Below are positions 9,323 through 17,878 of a DNA stretch of 33,644 bases, piece after piece. How positions within the stretch are numbered: position 1 is the first letter of the stretch; each line of letters starts with the position of its first letter. The DNA comes from Deltaproteobacteria bacterium. GTDB taxonomy: Bacteria > Desulfobacterota > GWC2-55-46 > UBA9637 > GWC2-42-11. Both the position numbers and the translations under genes were made by a program. Under the pieces are notes generated by a model. The model was not told where the DNA came from. It searched no databases and was given only the letters and a program-made list of their open reading frames with translations. The stretch covers positions 1 to 33,644 of the forward strand of contig JACRNI010000095.1 of assembly GCA_016234925.1 (NCBI GenBank). Reading direction: 5' to 3'.

Positions 9323-10270
9323 TCACTCCAATATAAAATATGAAAGCAGCCCAAGTGTTGCGAACAGGAATGCGCTGCCAAGAAATTCGGGCACGCGGAA
9401 TATCCGCATCTTTGCAAGACCTGTCTCTATCAACACAATGCAGATGCCTGCAATACAAAGTTTAATTATTAAAAAAACAAATGCAGCGGGAATGGCAGAA
9501 ATATTACCTGCCGCCGCAATACCCCATGGAAAGAACGACGCTATCCCAAGCGCTGTAAAAACAAAGAGTTTCATCATCCCTGCCCACTCAATAAGCGCAA
9601 GGTGCCGTCCGGAATATTCCAATATCATTGCCTCGTGTATCATTGTCAGTTCCAGATGCGTGGCTGGATTATCTACAGGAATTCTGCCTGTCTCTGCTAT
9701 AGCAATCAGCACAAATGCTAAAAAGGCAAAGGCAAGGGACGGTCGCAAAACAAACTCGCCGTGGGCGACAACCTGCACCATCTGCGACATGGATGTGGAT
9801 TTGCTGACCAGCGACACAGTAAATATTGCCATCAGCATCGCAGGTTCTGCAAGAGAGGCTATCATCATCTCGCGGCTGGAACCCATGCCGCCGAAGGCAG
9901 TGCCGATATCCATGCCAGATAATGCGATAAAAAACCGGGCAATGGCAAAGAGGGCTACCAATGCAATAATATCTGCTGTAGATGCCAAAGGCAAATCAAC
10001 AGAAAGGGCTGGTATAATCCCGCCTGCCAAAACAGTAACGCCAAAGACCAGATAAGGAGTAAAGCGGAATATCCATGACGCATTTTCAGCCAGCGCTACA
10101 TCCTTGTAAAAGAGTTTTGTAATGTCTCTGTAAGGCTGAAACAATCCTGCTGTGGTGCGGCTCTGAAGCCAGCATTTTAACGTCCTTATCCATCCTACAA
10201 AAATAGGGGCAACGGCAAGAAGTATCAGGATTTGCAAAATCTCTATTATATAAGGATAAAATTGTTTCAT
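9323..10270 (-). CDS. HyfC/HycD/NuoH-like membrane subunit
   Basis: RTTAGLFQPYRDITKLFYKD, ETGRIPVDNPATHLELTMIHEAM. Confidence 0.9.
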   Translation of the reverse strand: MKQFYPYIIEILQILILLAVAPIFVGWIRTLKCWLQSRTTAGLFQPYRDITKLFYKDVALAENASWIFRFTPYLVFGVTVLAGGIIPALSVDLPLASTADIIALVALFAIARFFIALSGMDIGTAFGGMGSSREMMIASLAEPAMLMAIFTVSLVSKSTSMSQMVQVVAHGEFVLRPSLAFAFLAFVLIAIAETGRIPVDNPATHLELTMIHEAMILEYSGRHLALIEWAGMMKLFVFTALGIASFFPWGIAAAGNISAIPAAFVFLIIKLCIAGICIVLIETGLAKMRIFRVPEFLGSAFLFATLGLLSYFILE

Positions 10271-12333
10271 CGCGAAAAAAGTAAAAGCAAAATAATTGTT
10301 ATAAACGAATATATAAGATAAACCTGTATCCGTCCCTGCTGAAGTCTTCCAAAGGCGCGTGATGTCCAGAAGGCGAAATCAGCAATTGGCTTGTATATCC
10401 AATTCCAAAATCTGTCCCTTATGCGGAGATGATAATGCAGTTTATTAGGATAGGCAGTGTATGCGGCAAGCGGCGTAAGCCTCACCTGTTCCCTTATGCT
10501 GAAAAGAAAACCGAATATCCTGCGGAGCGGCATTGAAAATGATGCGCTGTTATACTGCATCCTCGGGGTCAGCTTTCCAAAACCGCAGTCCCATAGCGAA
10601 GACCTGCGGACAGCAGTGCGTCTGACATGAAGCAAAAGATATGTTACAATTACAACCGCCAGTATGCCCAGAAAGACGATGGGTCCCGAATAGGATGCCC
10701 GCTCGTGGCTGACAGGCGTGAGCCAGAGCCAGCCGAATGCACCGGCAGAAGTTGCAATCTTAGAGCCTGTCAATTGTTCAGGGATTATATCCATCCAGTC
10801 AATTATAATAGTTGGAAATATTCCAAGTATAAAACATGAGGCAGCGCTCAACATCATACCGATACGCATATGCCAATTTACTTCTAACCCCATTTTCCCT
10901 TCTTTGCTAAAATGGGCATCGTGATGCCCCCTCCACCTCCCTAGAAATGTTAAGCCAAACGCCTTGACAAAACAGGCAGCGGCTAACGCGGCAGTAAGCG
11001 CCAATAATGCAGCGCCCATTGGTATAAGCAGATTCAACAGCGCATTGGGCAGCACAGGGGTTAGCAGGAATGCCTGAAAAGTAAGCCATTCAGATACAAA
11101 GCCGTTAAATGGCGGAAGGGCTGAAATAGAAATGCAGCCTATAAGAAAAAGCGCAGCAGTCCACGGCATTTTGTGTATAAGTCCGCCCATTTTTTCCATA
11201 TCGCGCTCTTTTGCTGCATGAAGCACGCTGCCTGCGCCCATAAACAGAAGCCCCTTGAACATTGCATGATTCAAGGTGTGATAAAGCCCTGCTATAAGGG
11301 CAAGGGCTGCCATAACAGACATATTAAAGGATATGAATACCATTGCCAAACCAATGCCGATAAGTATAACCCCTATGTTTTCAACAGATGAATAGGCAAG
11401 CAATCGTTTTATATCTTTCTGCATAATAGCGTATAATATTCCCATAATGGCGGTAACAATGCCAAATATCACCACCACCACCCCCCACCACCACGGAAAT
11501 ACGCGAAGCAGGTCAAAAATCACACGAATAATGCCGTATATCGCTGTCTTGAGCATCACCCCGCTCATCAGGGCCGAGACATTGGAAGGCGCCACAGGGT
11601 GCGCCTCTGGAAGCCAGACATGCAGAGGCACAACGCCTGCCTTTGCGGCAAACCCGAAAAAGGCAAGCAAAAAGGCAATAGCAGCCCATCCATGAGGAAA
11701 CTCTGTTTGCCTCATTGCATCAAATGTATAACCGCTAAAACCCTCAAAACCTTTTGCAAGACCTGCCATTATGCCAAAGGATAAAAGTATGGCAATGGCT
11801 CCTATATGCGCGACAACAAGATATAAAAACGCAGCCCTCCTGTTTTCCACATGCTCGTGTTCAAATATCACAAGAAAATAGGATGCCGCTGCCATGACCT
11901 CCCACGAGACGAGAAAAAAGAAGGCATCATCCGCCAGAACAACCATAAACATGCCTGCTATAAAAAGGCAGTAAAATATTACCAGATGAGTTACTGACCT
12001 CTGCCCTAAAAATACTTGACAATAGCCAAGTGAATATATGGACACAAAGACCCCGAGCAGTCCGATAACGGTTATGAAAAAACCTGACAATGGGTCAAGC
12101 CTTAGATGAAAGGGAAGGTCGGGCAGACCAATCGGAATGATTGCAGATTCTGTAATGCCGCTGCTGACAGTCCATGCGCCTCCCATAACAGCAATCAATG
12201 ACGCAGCCGCTGAAATGGAAAATGAAACATATATTAACAGCCGTTGCCAGCGGGCAAAAAAAGCCGCTGAGATTAGAGCAAATAAAAGTAAAAAAAGTGA
12301 TAAAAATACAAGGGTAATGGGTGAGAATATCAT
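10267..12333 (-). CDS. HyfB/HycC/NuoL-like antiporter-like membrane subunit
   Basis: FFGFAAKAGVVPLHVWLPEAHPVAPSNVSALMSG, KDIKRLLAYSSVENIG. Confidence 0.9.
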   Translation of the reverse strand: MIFSPITLVFLSLFLLLFALISAAFFARWQRLLIYVSFSISAAASLIAVMGGAWTVSSGITESAIIPIGLPDLPFHLRLDPLSGFFITVIGLLGVFVSIYSLGYCQVFLGQRSVTHLVIFYCLFIAGMFMVVLADDAFFFLVSWEVMAAASYFLVIFEHEHVENRRAAFLYLVVAHIGAIAILLSFGIMAGLAKGFEGFSGYTFDAMRQTEFPHGWAAIAFLLAFFGFAAKAGVVPLHVWLPEAHPVAPSNVSALMSGVMLKTAIYGIIRVIFDLLRVFPWWWGVVVVIFGIVTAIMGILYAIMQKDIKRLLAYSSVENIGVILIGIGLAMVFISFNMSVMAALALIAGLYHTLNHAMFKGLLFMGAGSVLHAAKERDMEKMGGLIHKMPWTAALFLIGCISISALPPFNGFVSEWLTFQAFLLTPVLPNALLNLLIPMGAALLALTAALAAACFVKAFGLTFLGRWRGHHDAHFSKEGKMGLEVNWHMRIGMMLSAASCFILGIFPTIIIDWMDIIPEQLTGSKIATSAGAFGWLWLTPVSHERASYSGPIVFLGILAVVIVTYLLLHVRRTAVRRSSLWDCGFGKLTPRMQYNSASFSMPLRRIFGFLFSIREQVRLTPLAAYTAYPNKLHYHLRIRDRFWNWIYKPIADFAFWTSRAFGRLQQGRIQVYLIYSFITIILLLLFSR

Positions 12334-12343
12334 TTTCTTATCT

Positions 12344-12551
12344 TATGGACACTCTGAAAAACTATCAAGTCTGTCATTGCGAGCAAAGCGAAGCAATCTC
12401 GCTTCTATATAAGTCAATATGTTAGAGATTGCGGAGCCTGTTCCGAACCTGTCTTGAGATTGCTTCGGCTGACTTTGTCAGCCTCGCAATGACAGGTGAG
12501 GAATCTCATGCTCCTCGCAATGACATTTACGGGTTTTTCAGAGTGTCCATA
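12344..12551. repeat. 208-bp TIR element, family C
   Basis: Perfect 19-bp TIR TATGGACACTCTGAAAAAC / GTTTTTCAGAGTGTCCATA enclosing several TCATTGCGAGG/GAAGCAATCTC copies. Confidence 0.85.
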
Positions 12552-12567
12552 TGTATATTTGTATTTA

Positions 12568-13110
12568 TTATGCAGGAATAACAAGTATGATAATCGCCTT
12601 TTTCCTGCCAATATTTTTCCATTTGTGAGGCTTTTTAGAATTAAAATACACGCTGTCTCCATCTTCAAGCAGGTATTCTTTTTCTTCAAGAATAAATTTT
12701 ACCTTGCCCTTTATTACAATCCCAAACTCCTCTCCATGATGGGATGAGTATGGGTGCTCGCCGCTTTCTCCTCCAATATCCAGCGTCAGCATAAACGGCT
12801 CTATCTTTTTTTTGCTGAGCACATGCGCCAGCGGCTGGATGACTGCCCTTGATCCCTGGCTCAATATCTTTTTTCTTTCATTTTTTCTCATCACAATGCT
12901 GTCAGGTCTTGTCTGGTCATCAAAAAAATAGGTGATATTCACATTAAGCACATTGGCAATATTTTCCAGAGAGGCTATTGATGGAGATACCTGCCCCAGT
13001 TCCAGTTGGGAGAGAAAACTGGCAGAAAGCCCTGTCTTCTCGCCAAGGTCGCGGAGCGAAAACCTTGCACCTTCCCGAAGGGTTTTCAATTTATTGCCGA
13101 TAGTTATCAT
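12568..13110 (-). CDS. XRE-family HTH regulator with C-terminal cupin domain
   Basis: IGNKLKTLREGARFSLRDLGEKTGLSASFLSQLELGQVSPSIASL HTH; cupin HHGEEFGIVIKGKVKFIL...DSVYFNSKKPHKWKN. Confidence 0.9.
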   Translation of the reverse strand: MITIGNKLKTLREGARFSLRDLGEKTGLSASFLSQLELGQVSPSIASLENIANVLNVNITYFFDDQTRPDSIVMRKNERKKILSQGSRAVIQPLAHVLSKKKIEPFMLTLDIGGESGEHPYSSHHGEEFGIVIKGKVKFILEEKEYLLEDGDSVYFNSKKPHKWKNIGRKKAIIILVIPA

Positions 13111-13157
13111 CTGTTTTGTATTTACATTATAAGTTTACATTTGTCAAGTATTACTTT
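13111..13157 (-). promoter_or_regulatory. Candidate promoter/operator of the XRE-cupin gene
   Basis: Minus strand TTGACA-17 nt-TAAATA, overlapping direct repeat TGTAAAC-TTATAA-TGTAAAT. Confidence 0.35.
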
Positions 13158-13436
13158 ATGTCATTTATGCTTGTTTTTGCAGACATACCTTTATCAGCCC
13201 TTGCAGGCATACTTATGATGATCTCTATAATAACCTTGGAATGATAAAAAGAAGTGTTTGAAAAGATGGGGATACTAAAAATGATTGGAAGCGAAAATCT
13301 ATTTGAACATACAGACGAGGCTATCCTGCATACCCAATCCTTGATGACACTGATAACCTGTATCGGATGTGTAAAATACAAGAATGGAATATGTTCCTTG
13401 ACAGTATGTGAACAGGTCAAAAGGTTAAGAGGCTAA
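13158..13436 (+). pseudogene. Probable remnants of the middle and STAS-domain end of a SulP-family transporter
   Basis: 13158-13244 reads FADIPLSALAGILMMISI (SulP IPLAALAAIL-like); 13254-13436 reads VFEKMGILKMIGSENLFEHTDEAILH (STAS C-terminal IGxxNxFxxxDEAL pattern). Confidence 0.5.
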
Positions 13437-13484
13437 AAGATTAAGAGGTTTAAAACCTTTTCATCTTTTTACCTTTTCACCTCT

Positions 13485-14669
13485 TTACCCTTCAATCCCC
13501 TTCACAACAATATCCAAAACCCTTTCAGCGATTTCATCTTTTTGAAGTTGCGGAAGTTCTATTACCCCGCCTGACTTATCAATAATTGTAACCTGATTTA
13601 CATCCTTGTCAAAACCCTTTGGGTTGTTTGCAACAATCAAATCAAGGCGCTTGGCCTCAAGTTTTTTCCTTGCATTTGCAATTACATCATCTGTCTCAAG
13701 CGCAAAGCCTACAAGGAACTGCCCTCTTTTTTTATTACCCATTTCCTGCAGTATATCCTGCGTCCTTTCAAGTTCAACAGTCAGTTTTGTCTCCTCTTTT
13801 TTGACCTTTTTCCTGTAACTCGTCTTTGGCTTGTAATCAGAAACAGCAGCAGCCATTATCACAACTGTTGACTGGGGGTAATGCCGCATCGCAGCGTCTG
13901 CCATTTCATCAGCAGTTATAACATCCACAAATGTTATGCCTGTCGGCTGTTTTAAGTAGGAATGGCCGCTTACAAGCACAACCTCTGCGCCCCTCCTTTT
14001 TGCAGCCCTTGCAATTGCATAGCCCATCTTTCCAGATGACGGGTTTGATATGAATCTTACAGGGTCTATCGCCTCCCTTGTCGGTCCTGCTGTAACAAGA
14101 ACCTTCTGTCCCTTCATGTCCTTTGGAGAGAGGCATTCCTCTGCTGCATCAATTATATCTTCAATAGGTGCGAGCCTGCCCTTTCCTTCATATCCGCAGG
14201 CGAGTTCGCCTTCGCATGGCCCTGCAAATGAATAGCCAACCCTTTTCAGCCTTGAGATATTTTTCTGCACTATCGGGTTTTCATACATATTCACATTCAT
14301 TGCAGGCGCAAAAAGTTTAGGGCATTTTGAAGCCATTATGATTGTTGTTAAAAGGTCATCTGCAATGCCGTTTGCAGCCTTGCCTATTACATTTGCAGTT
14401 GCAGGCGCAATAATAATAATGTCTGCCTTTTCCGCTATATCAATATGCCTTATGCTTGCATCCCTGCTTGCATCAAAGAGTTCTGTAAAAACAGGATTCC
14501 CTGAAAGGGTCTGGAATGAAAGCGGCGCAATAAATTCTGCTGCTGATTTGGTCATCACTGGATAGACATTTGCGCCTTTTTTATTAAGAAGCCTTGTGAG
14601 TTCAAGCGCCTTGTAAGCCGCAATTCCCCCTGTAACGCCAAGGATTATATTTTTATCTTTGAGTATCAT
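13485..14669 (-). CDS. coaBC: Bifunctional phosphopantothenoylcysteine decarboxylase / phosphopantothenate-cysteine ligase
   Basis: LGVTGGIAAYKALEL, PAMNVNMYENP, GPTREAIDPVRFISNPSSGKMGYA. Confidence 0.93.
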   Translation of the reverse strand: MILKDKNIILGVTGGIAAYKALELTRLLNKKGANVYPVMTKSAAEFIAPLSFQTLSGNPVFTELFDASRDASIRHIDIAEKADIIIIAPATANVIGKAANGIADDLLTTIIMASKCPKLFAPAMNVNMYENPIVQKNISRLKRVGYSFAGPCEGELACGYEGKGRLAPIEDIIDAAEECLSPKDMKGQKVLVTAGPTREAIDPVRFISNPSSGKMGYAIARAAKRRGAEVVLVSGHSYLKQPTGITFVDVITADEMADAAMRHYPQSTVVIMAAAVSDYKPKTSYRKKVKKEETKLTVELERTQDILQEMGNKKRGQFLVGFALETDDVIANARKKLEAKRLDLIVANNPKGFDKDVNQVTIIDKSGGVIELPQLQKDEIAERVLDIVVKGIEG

Positions 14670-14854
14670 CTTCTATCTCCCAATGAACCAAGAGCAAACA
14701 TGATTATACCGGCAAATATTAGAAAGATATAAAACTTTGGCAGTTCAATACCTGCCTTTGTAAAAAACATAATATTGAGCATGCCCAGAAAAAACAGGAC
14801 GCTGCCAAATACCTTTAAGCCAATCTTTTTTTTGGGCGAATGATTAGTTGACAC
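14666..14854 (-). CDS. Small two-TM membrane protein of unknown function
   Basis: 62 aa, two hydrophobic segments, ATGA overlap with coaBC. Confidence 0.6.
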   Translation of the reverse strand: MSTNHSPKKKIGLKVFGSVLFFLGMLNIMFFTKAGIELPKFYIFLIFAGIIMFALGSLGDRR

Positions 14855-14872
14855 TGTAAAACCTCCTTTTAT

Positions 14873-14932
14873 AAGTAGGGGCTTGATTTATCAAGCACGA
14901 TTATTCGGGTGTCATAAATGCCACCCCTACTT
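14873..14932. repeat. GTAG-headed double-hairpin (REP/BIME-like) element
   Basis: AAGTAGGGGCTTGATTTATCAAGC ... GGGTGTCATAAATGCCACCCCTACTT. Confidence 0.7.
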
Positions 14933-14974
14933 CACTCGGAACAGTCGCCGCAGATGGACGCTTTTCAGCGTAAA

Positions 14975-15601
14975 CTATCTAGTCATCTCCAAAAAATTTC
15001 TTAATATATCTTTGCCAGACTTTGTCAGTATTGACTCAGGATGAAACTGGACACCTTCAAGGATAATTTTTTTCTGACCCCTGACCCCCACCCGTCCTTC
15101 AGACGGGTACCCGCCCTGACCCCTGTCTTTATACCTTACCCCCATTATCTCATCATCCTTTGTCCATGCGCTAATTTCCAGACAAGACGGCAGAGTCTCT
15201 TTTTTTATAACAAGGGAATGATAGCGTGTTGCCTCAAATGGATTTGGGATATTTTTAAATATTGTCTTGCCGTCGTGATATATTTGCGATGTCTTCCCAT
15301 GCATGAGTTTTTCTGCCCTTACAATATCACCGCCAAAGGCATAGCCAATGGCTTGATGCCCAAGACAGACGCCAAGTATCGGAATCTTGCCTGCAAAGTT
15401 TTTTATTGTCTCAACAGAAACACCTGCCTTTTCAGGGTCGCATGGTCCCGGTGATATTACAATCCTGTCAGGTTTTAATCCCTCAATCTCCTTGACAGTG
15501 ATTTTGTCATTACGATACACCTTTACATCCTCACCCAATTCAGCAAGATACTGAACAAGGTTGTAAGTAAAGGAATCGTAGTTGTCAATCATTAGTAACA
15601 T
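14975..15601 (-). CDS. trpG: Anthranilate/aminodeoxychorismate synthase glutamine amidotransferase subunit
   Basis: [40 protein letters not shown]. Confidence 0.92.
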   Translation of the reverse strand: MLLMIDNYDSFTYNLVQYLAELGEDVKVYRNDKITVKEIEGLKPDRIVISPGPCDPEKAGVSVETIKNFAGKIPILGVCLGHQAIGYAFGGDIVRAEKLMHGKTSQIYHDGKTIFKNIPNPFEATRYHSLVIKKETLPSCLEISAWTKDDEIMGVRYKDRGQGGYPSEGRVGVRGQKKIILEGVQFHPESILTKSGKDILRNFLEMTR

Positions 15602-15695
15602 AGGTTATAGGTTATAGGCTATAGGCTATAGGCTATAGGCTATAGGCTATGGGTTTTTTCTATTGCCTATCACCCATTGCCTATTGCCTGTCTTT
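15601..15695. repeat. TATAGGC heptamer repeat and inverted partner between trpE and trpG
   Basis: GGTTATAGG(CTATAGG)n followed by TATTGCCTATCACCCATTGCCTATTGCC. Confidence 0.75.
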
Positions 15696-17193
15696 ATTCC
15701 AATCCTTCCCTTGCCATTTCCACTGCCTTCAACATCGCCTTTGCCTTGTTTATTGTTTCCTGATATTCATTTTCAGGAATTGAGTCAGCGACAATGCCTG
15801 CGCCTGCCTGAATATATATATTATCACCTTTTACAACAAGCGTCCTTATTGTAATTGCCATATCCATATTTCCTGAAAATCCGAAATAGCCGACAGAGCC
15901 GCCGTATGCACCTCTCTTGCAAGGCTCAAGTTCTTCTATGATTTCCATTGCCCTGACCTTGGGCGCGCCTGTCAATGTCCCTGCTGGAAAACATGCGCGG
16001 ACGGCGTCAAAGGAATTTTTATCATTCTCCAGTTTGCCGTGGACATTTGAAACAATATGCATCACATGCGAGTATCTCTCAACTGTCATAAATTCGTTTA
16101 CATCAACTGTCCCTGTTTGAGAGACCCTGCCAATATCATTTCTTCCTAAATCAACAAGCATTATATGCTCTGCAATCTCCTTTGGGTCATGAAGCAAATC
16201 ATGCTCAAACTTTTTGTCTTCATCAATGGTTTTACCCCGCGGTCTTGTGCCTGCAATGGGCCTCACATCAATATCCTTGCCCTCAACCCTTACTAAAATC
16301 TCAGGCGACGAACCAATAAGAATAAGGCTGTCAAGCCTCATATAAAACATATACGGCGACGGATTTACAATTCTCAAACTTCTATAGATGTCAAATGAGT
16401 CAATATCCAGTTTTGTATTAAACCGCTGCGACAGAACAAGTTGAAAAACATCCCCTGCCTTAATATATTCCTTTGCCTTCAACACTGCATCAAAAAATCC
16501 CTCTTTGGAAAAGTTTGAAGAAAGCAGATTTTCTGCATCTCCTTGCCCCTTGAACCCTTGAACCCTTGAACCCTTTTTTACAGGAACAGCTGATTTCAGC
16601 CTGTCAATAATATCATCAATCTTTTCTACTGCCTTTTTATAAATATCTTCAGGCTCATTGTTGTCAATAAGTGCATTATATACAACCTTGATTTTATGCT
16701 CCAGATTGTCAAATATTAAAAGCGTTTCTGTTATTAAAAAGATAGAATCGTATGTGTCAATATCTTTTTTACTTATATCAGGCAGGTTTTCAAAAAACCT
16801 GACCATGTCATAGCCAATATACCCGACAGCGCCGCCATAAAATCTTGGAAGACCTGTTACCTCTGCAGGCTTAAACCTCATCAAGAGTTCCTGCAAAATA
16901 GACAATGGGTCGCCTTTTTTATTTATAATTTTATCTCCTTCAATAATTTCTATATTATCGCCTTTACTCTTGAATACAATCCTAGGCTCAATGCCGATAA
17001 AACTATACCTTCCCCACTTTTCACTGCCTTCAACACTTTCAAAAAGAAAAGCAGCACCGCCGTCATCTATCTTTTTAAATGCAGACACAGGCGTCTCCAT
17101 ATCTGCCAATACCTCGCGGTAAACAGGTATAAGACAGCCCTTTTTTGCATGACTTAAAAAGTCTTCAACCGATGGAAAATGATTAATTTTCAT
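15694..17193 (-). CDS. trpE: Anthranilate synthase component I
   Basis: FYGGAVGYIGYDMVRFFE, DVFQLVLSQRF, IAGTRPRGKT, CFPAGTLTGAPKVRAMEII; M at 17193 preferred over track start. Confidence 0.9.
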   Translation of the reverse strand: MKINHFPSVEDFLSHAKKGCLIPVYREVLADMETPVSAFKKIDDGGAAFLFESVEGSEKWGRYSFIGIEPRIVFKSKGDNIEIIEGDKIINKKGDPLSILQELLMRFKPAEVTGLPRFYGGAVGYIGYDMVRFFENLPDISKKDIDTYDSIFLITETLLIFDNLEHKIKVVYNALIDNNEPEDIYKKAVEKIDDIIDRLKSAVPVKKGSRVQGFKGQGDAENLLSSNFSKEGFFDAVLKAKEYIKAGDVFQLVLSQRFNTKLDIDSFDIYRSLRIVNPSPYMFYMRLDSLILIGSSPEILVRVEGKDIDVRPIAGTRPRGKTIDEDKKFEHDLLHDPKEIAEHIMLVDLGRNDIGRVSQTGTVDVNEFMTVERYSHVMHIVSNVHGKLENDKNSFDAVRACFPAGTLTGAPKVRAMEIIEELEPCKRGAYGGSVGYFGFSGNMDMAITIRTLVVKGDNIYIQAGAGIVADSIPENEYQETINKAKAMLKAVEMAREGLE

Positions 17194-17231
17194 ATTTTTA
17201 ACCAATCTAACACACGAGATTTTTTGTGTCA

Positions 17232-17351
17232 ACCCTGTTAGAAAGTAGAAACACATCTTTAGTAGCCACACCCTTTATGGGTGCGCTATTTTCGCAGGCA
17301 TAAAGCCTGCGGCTACCAGCTGATGCTTCAAAACTAACTTTCTAACAGGGT
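17232..17351. repeat. TIR element, family B, containing a GTAG double-hairpin element
   Basis: Perfect 15-bp TIR ACCCTGTTAGAAAGT / ACTTTCTAACAGGGT; inner 17262-17316 double hairpin. Confidence 0.82.
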
Positions 17352-17360
17352 CAAAATAAA

Positions 17361-17392
17361 AAAGGCAAGGTTTTATCCTTGCCTTTTTGCAT
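17361..17392 (-). terminator. Rho-independent terminator after rplQ
   Basis: AAGGCAAGG-ATAAAA-CCTTGCC followed by T-run on the minus strand. Confidence 0.8.
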
Positions 17393-17416
17393 TATATATC
17401 TTCTTCTGAATATTTA

Positions 17417-17851
17417 TTATGCTGCTTTTTCTGCCTGCTTTGGTTTGGCAGTTTTTTTAGAAGCGGGTTTCTTTTTTTCAGGTTTCTTTGCTGTAGATTC
17501 TTCAACAAGTTCTATGAATGACATATGCGCAGAATCGCCGGGCCTTGTTCCTAATTTAAGTATCCTTGTATAGCCGCCGTTTCTGTCTTTATATTTCGGG
17601 GATATTTCTTTAAAGAGTTTTTTAACAACAGATTTATCCCTCATAAATGCGACTGCGCGCCTCTCTGCCGCAACATCGCCTTTCTTGCCCAAGGTAATCA
17701 TCTTTTCTGCAATGCTTCGGAGTTCTTTTGCCTTTGCAGTGGTTGTTTTTATCCTTCCGCTTATAAACAGCGAATTGGTCATATTCGCCATCATACACCT
17801 TAAATGACCGACCCTCCTGTCAAACCTCTTTTCATCCCTGTTATGTCTCAT
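17417..17851 (-). CDS. rplQ: 50S ribosomal protein L17
   Basis: [28 protein letters not shown]. Confidence 0.95.
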   Translation of the reverse strand: MRHNRDEKRFDRRVGHLRCMMANMTNSLFISGRIKTTTAKAKELRSIAEKMITLGKKGDVAAERRAVAFMRDKSVVKKLFKEISPKYKDRNGGYTRILKLGTRPGDSAHMSFIELVEESTAKKPEKKKPASKKTAKPKQAEKAA

Positions 17852-17878
17852 CTTTAATACCTCATAAAGTCAAATTTT

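Noticed and set aside
8701-9417. Cys-rich 238-aa minus-strand ORF
   Set aside because: Out-of-frame shadow of the hyfE-like gene in a low-GC codon context; Cys-rich composition is a frame artefact.
12414-12689. 91-aa ORF with CHCEADKVSRSNLKTGSEQAPQSL
   Set aside because: Translation of the family C repeat element running into the regulator gene in the wrong frame.
15601-15660. CRISPR array (TATAGGC repeats)
   Set aside because: Units are 7 bp with no spacers; a simple tandem phrase repeat.
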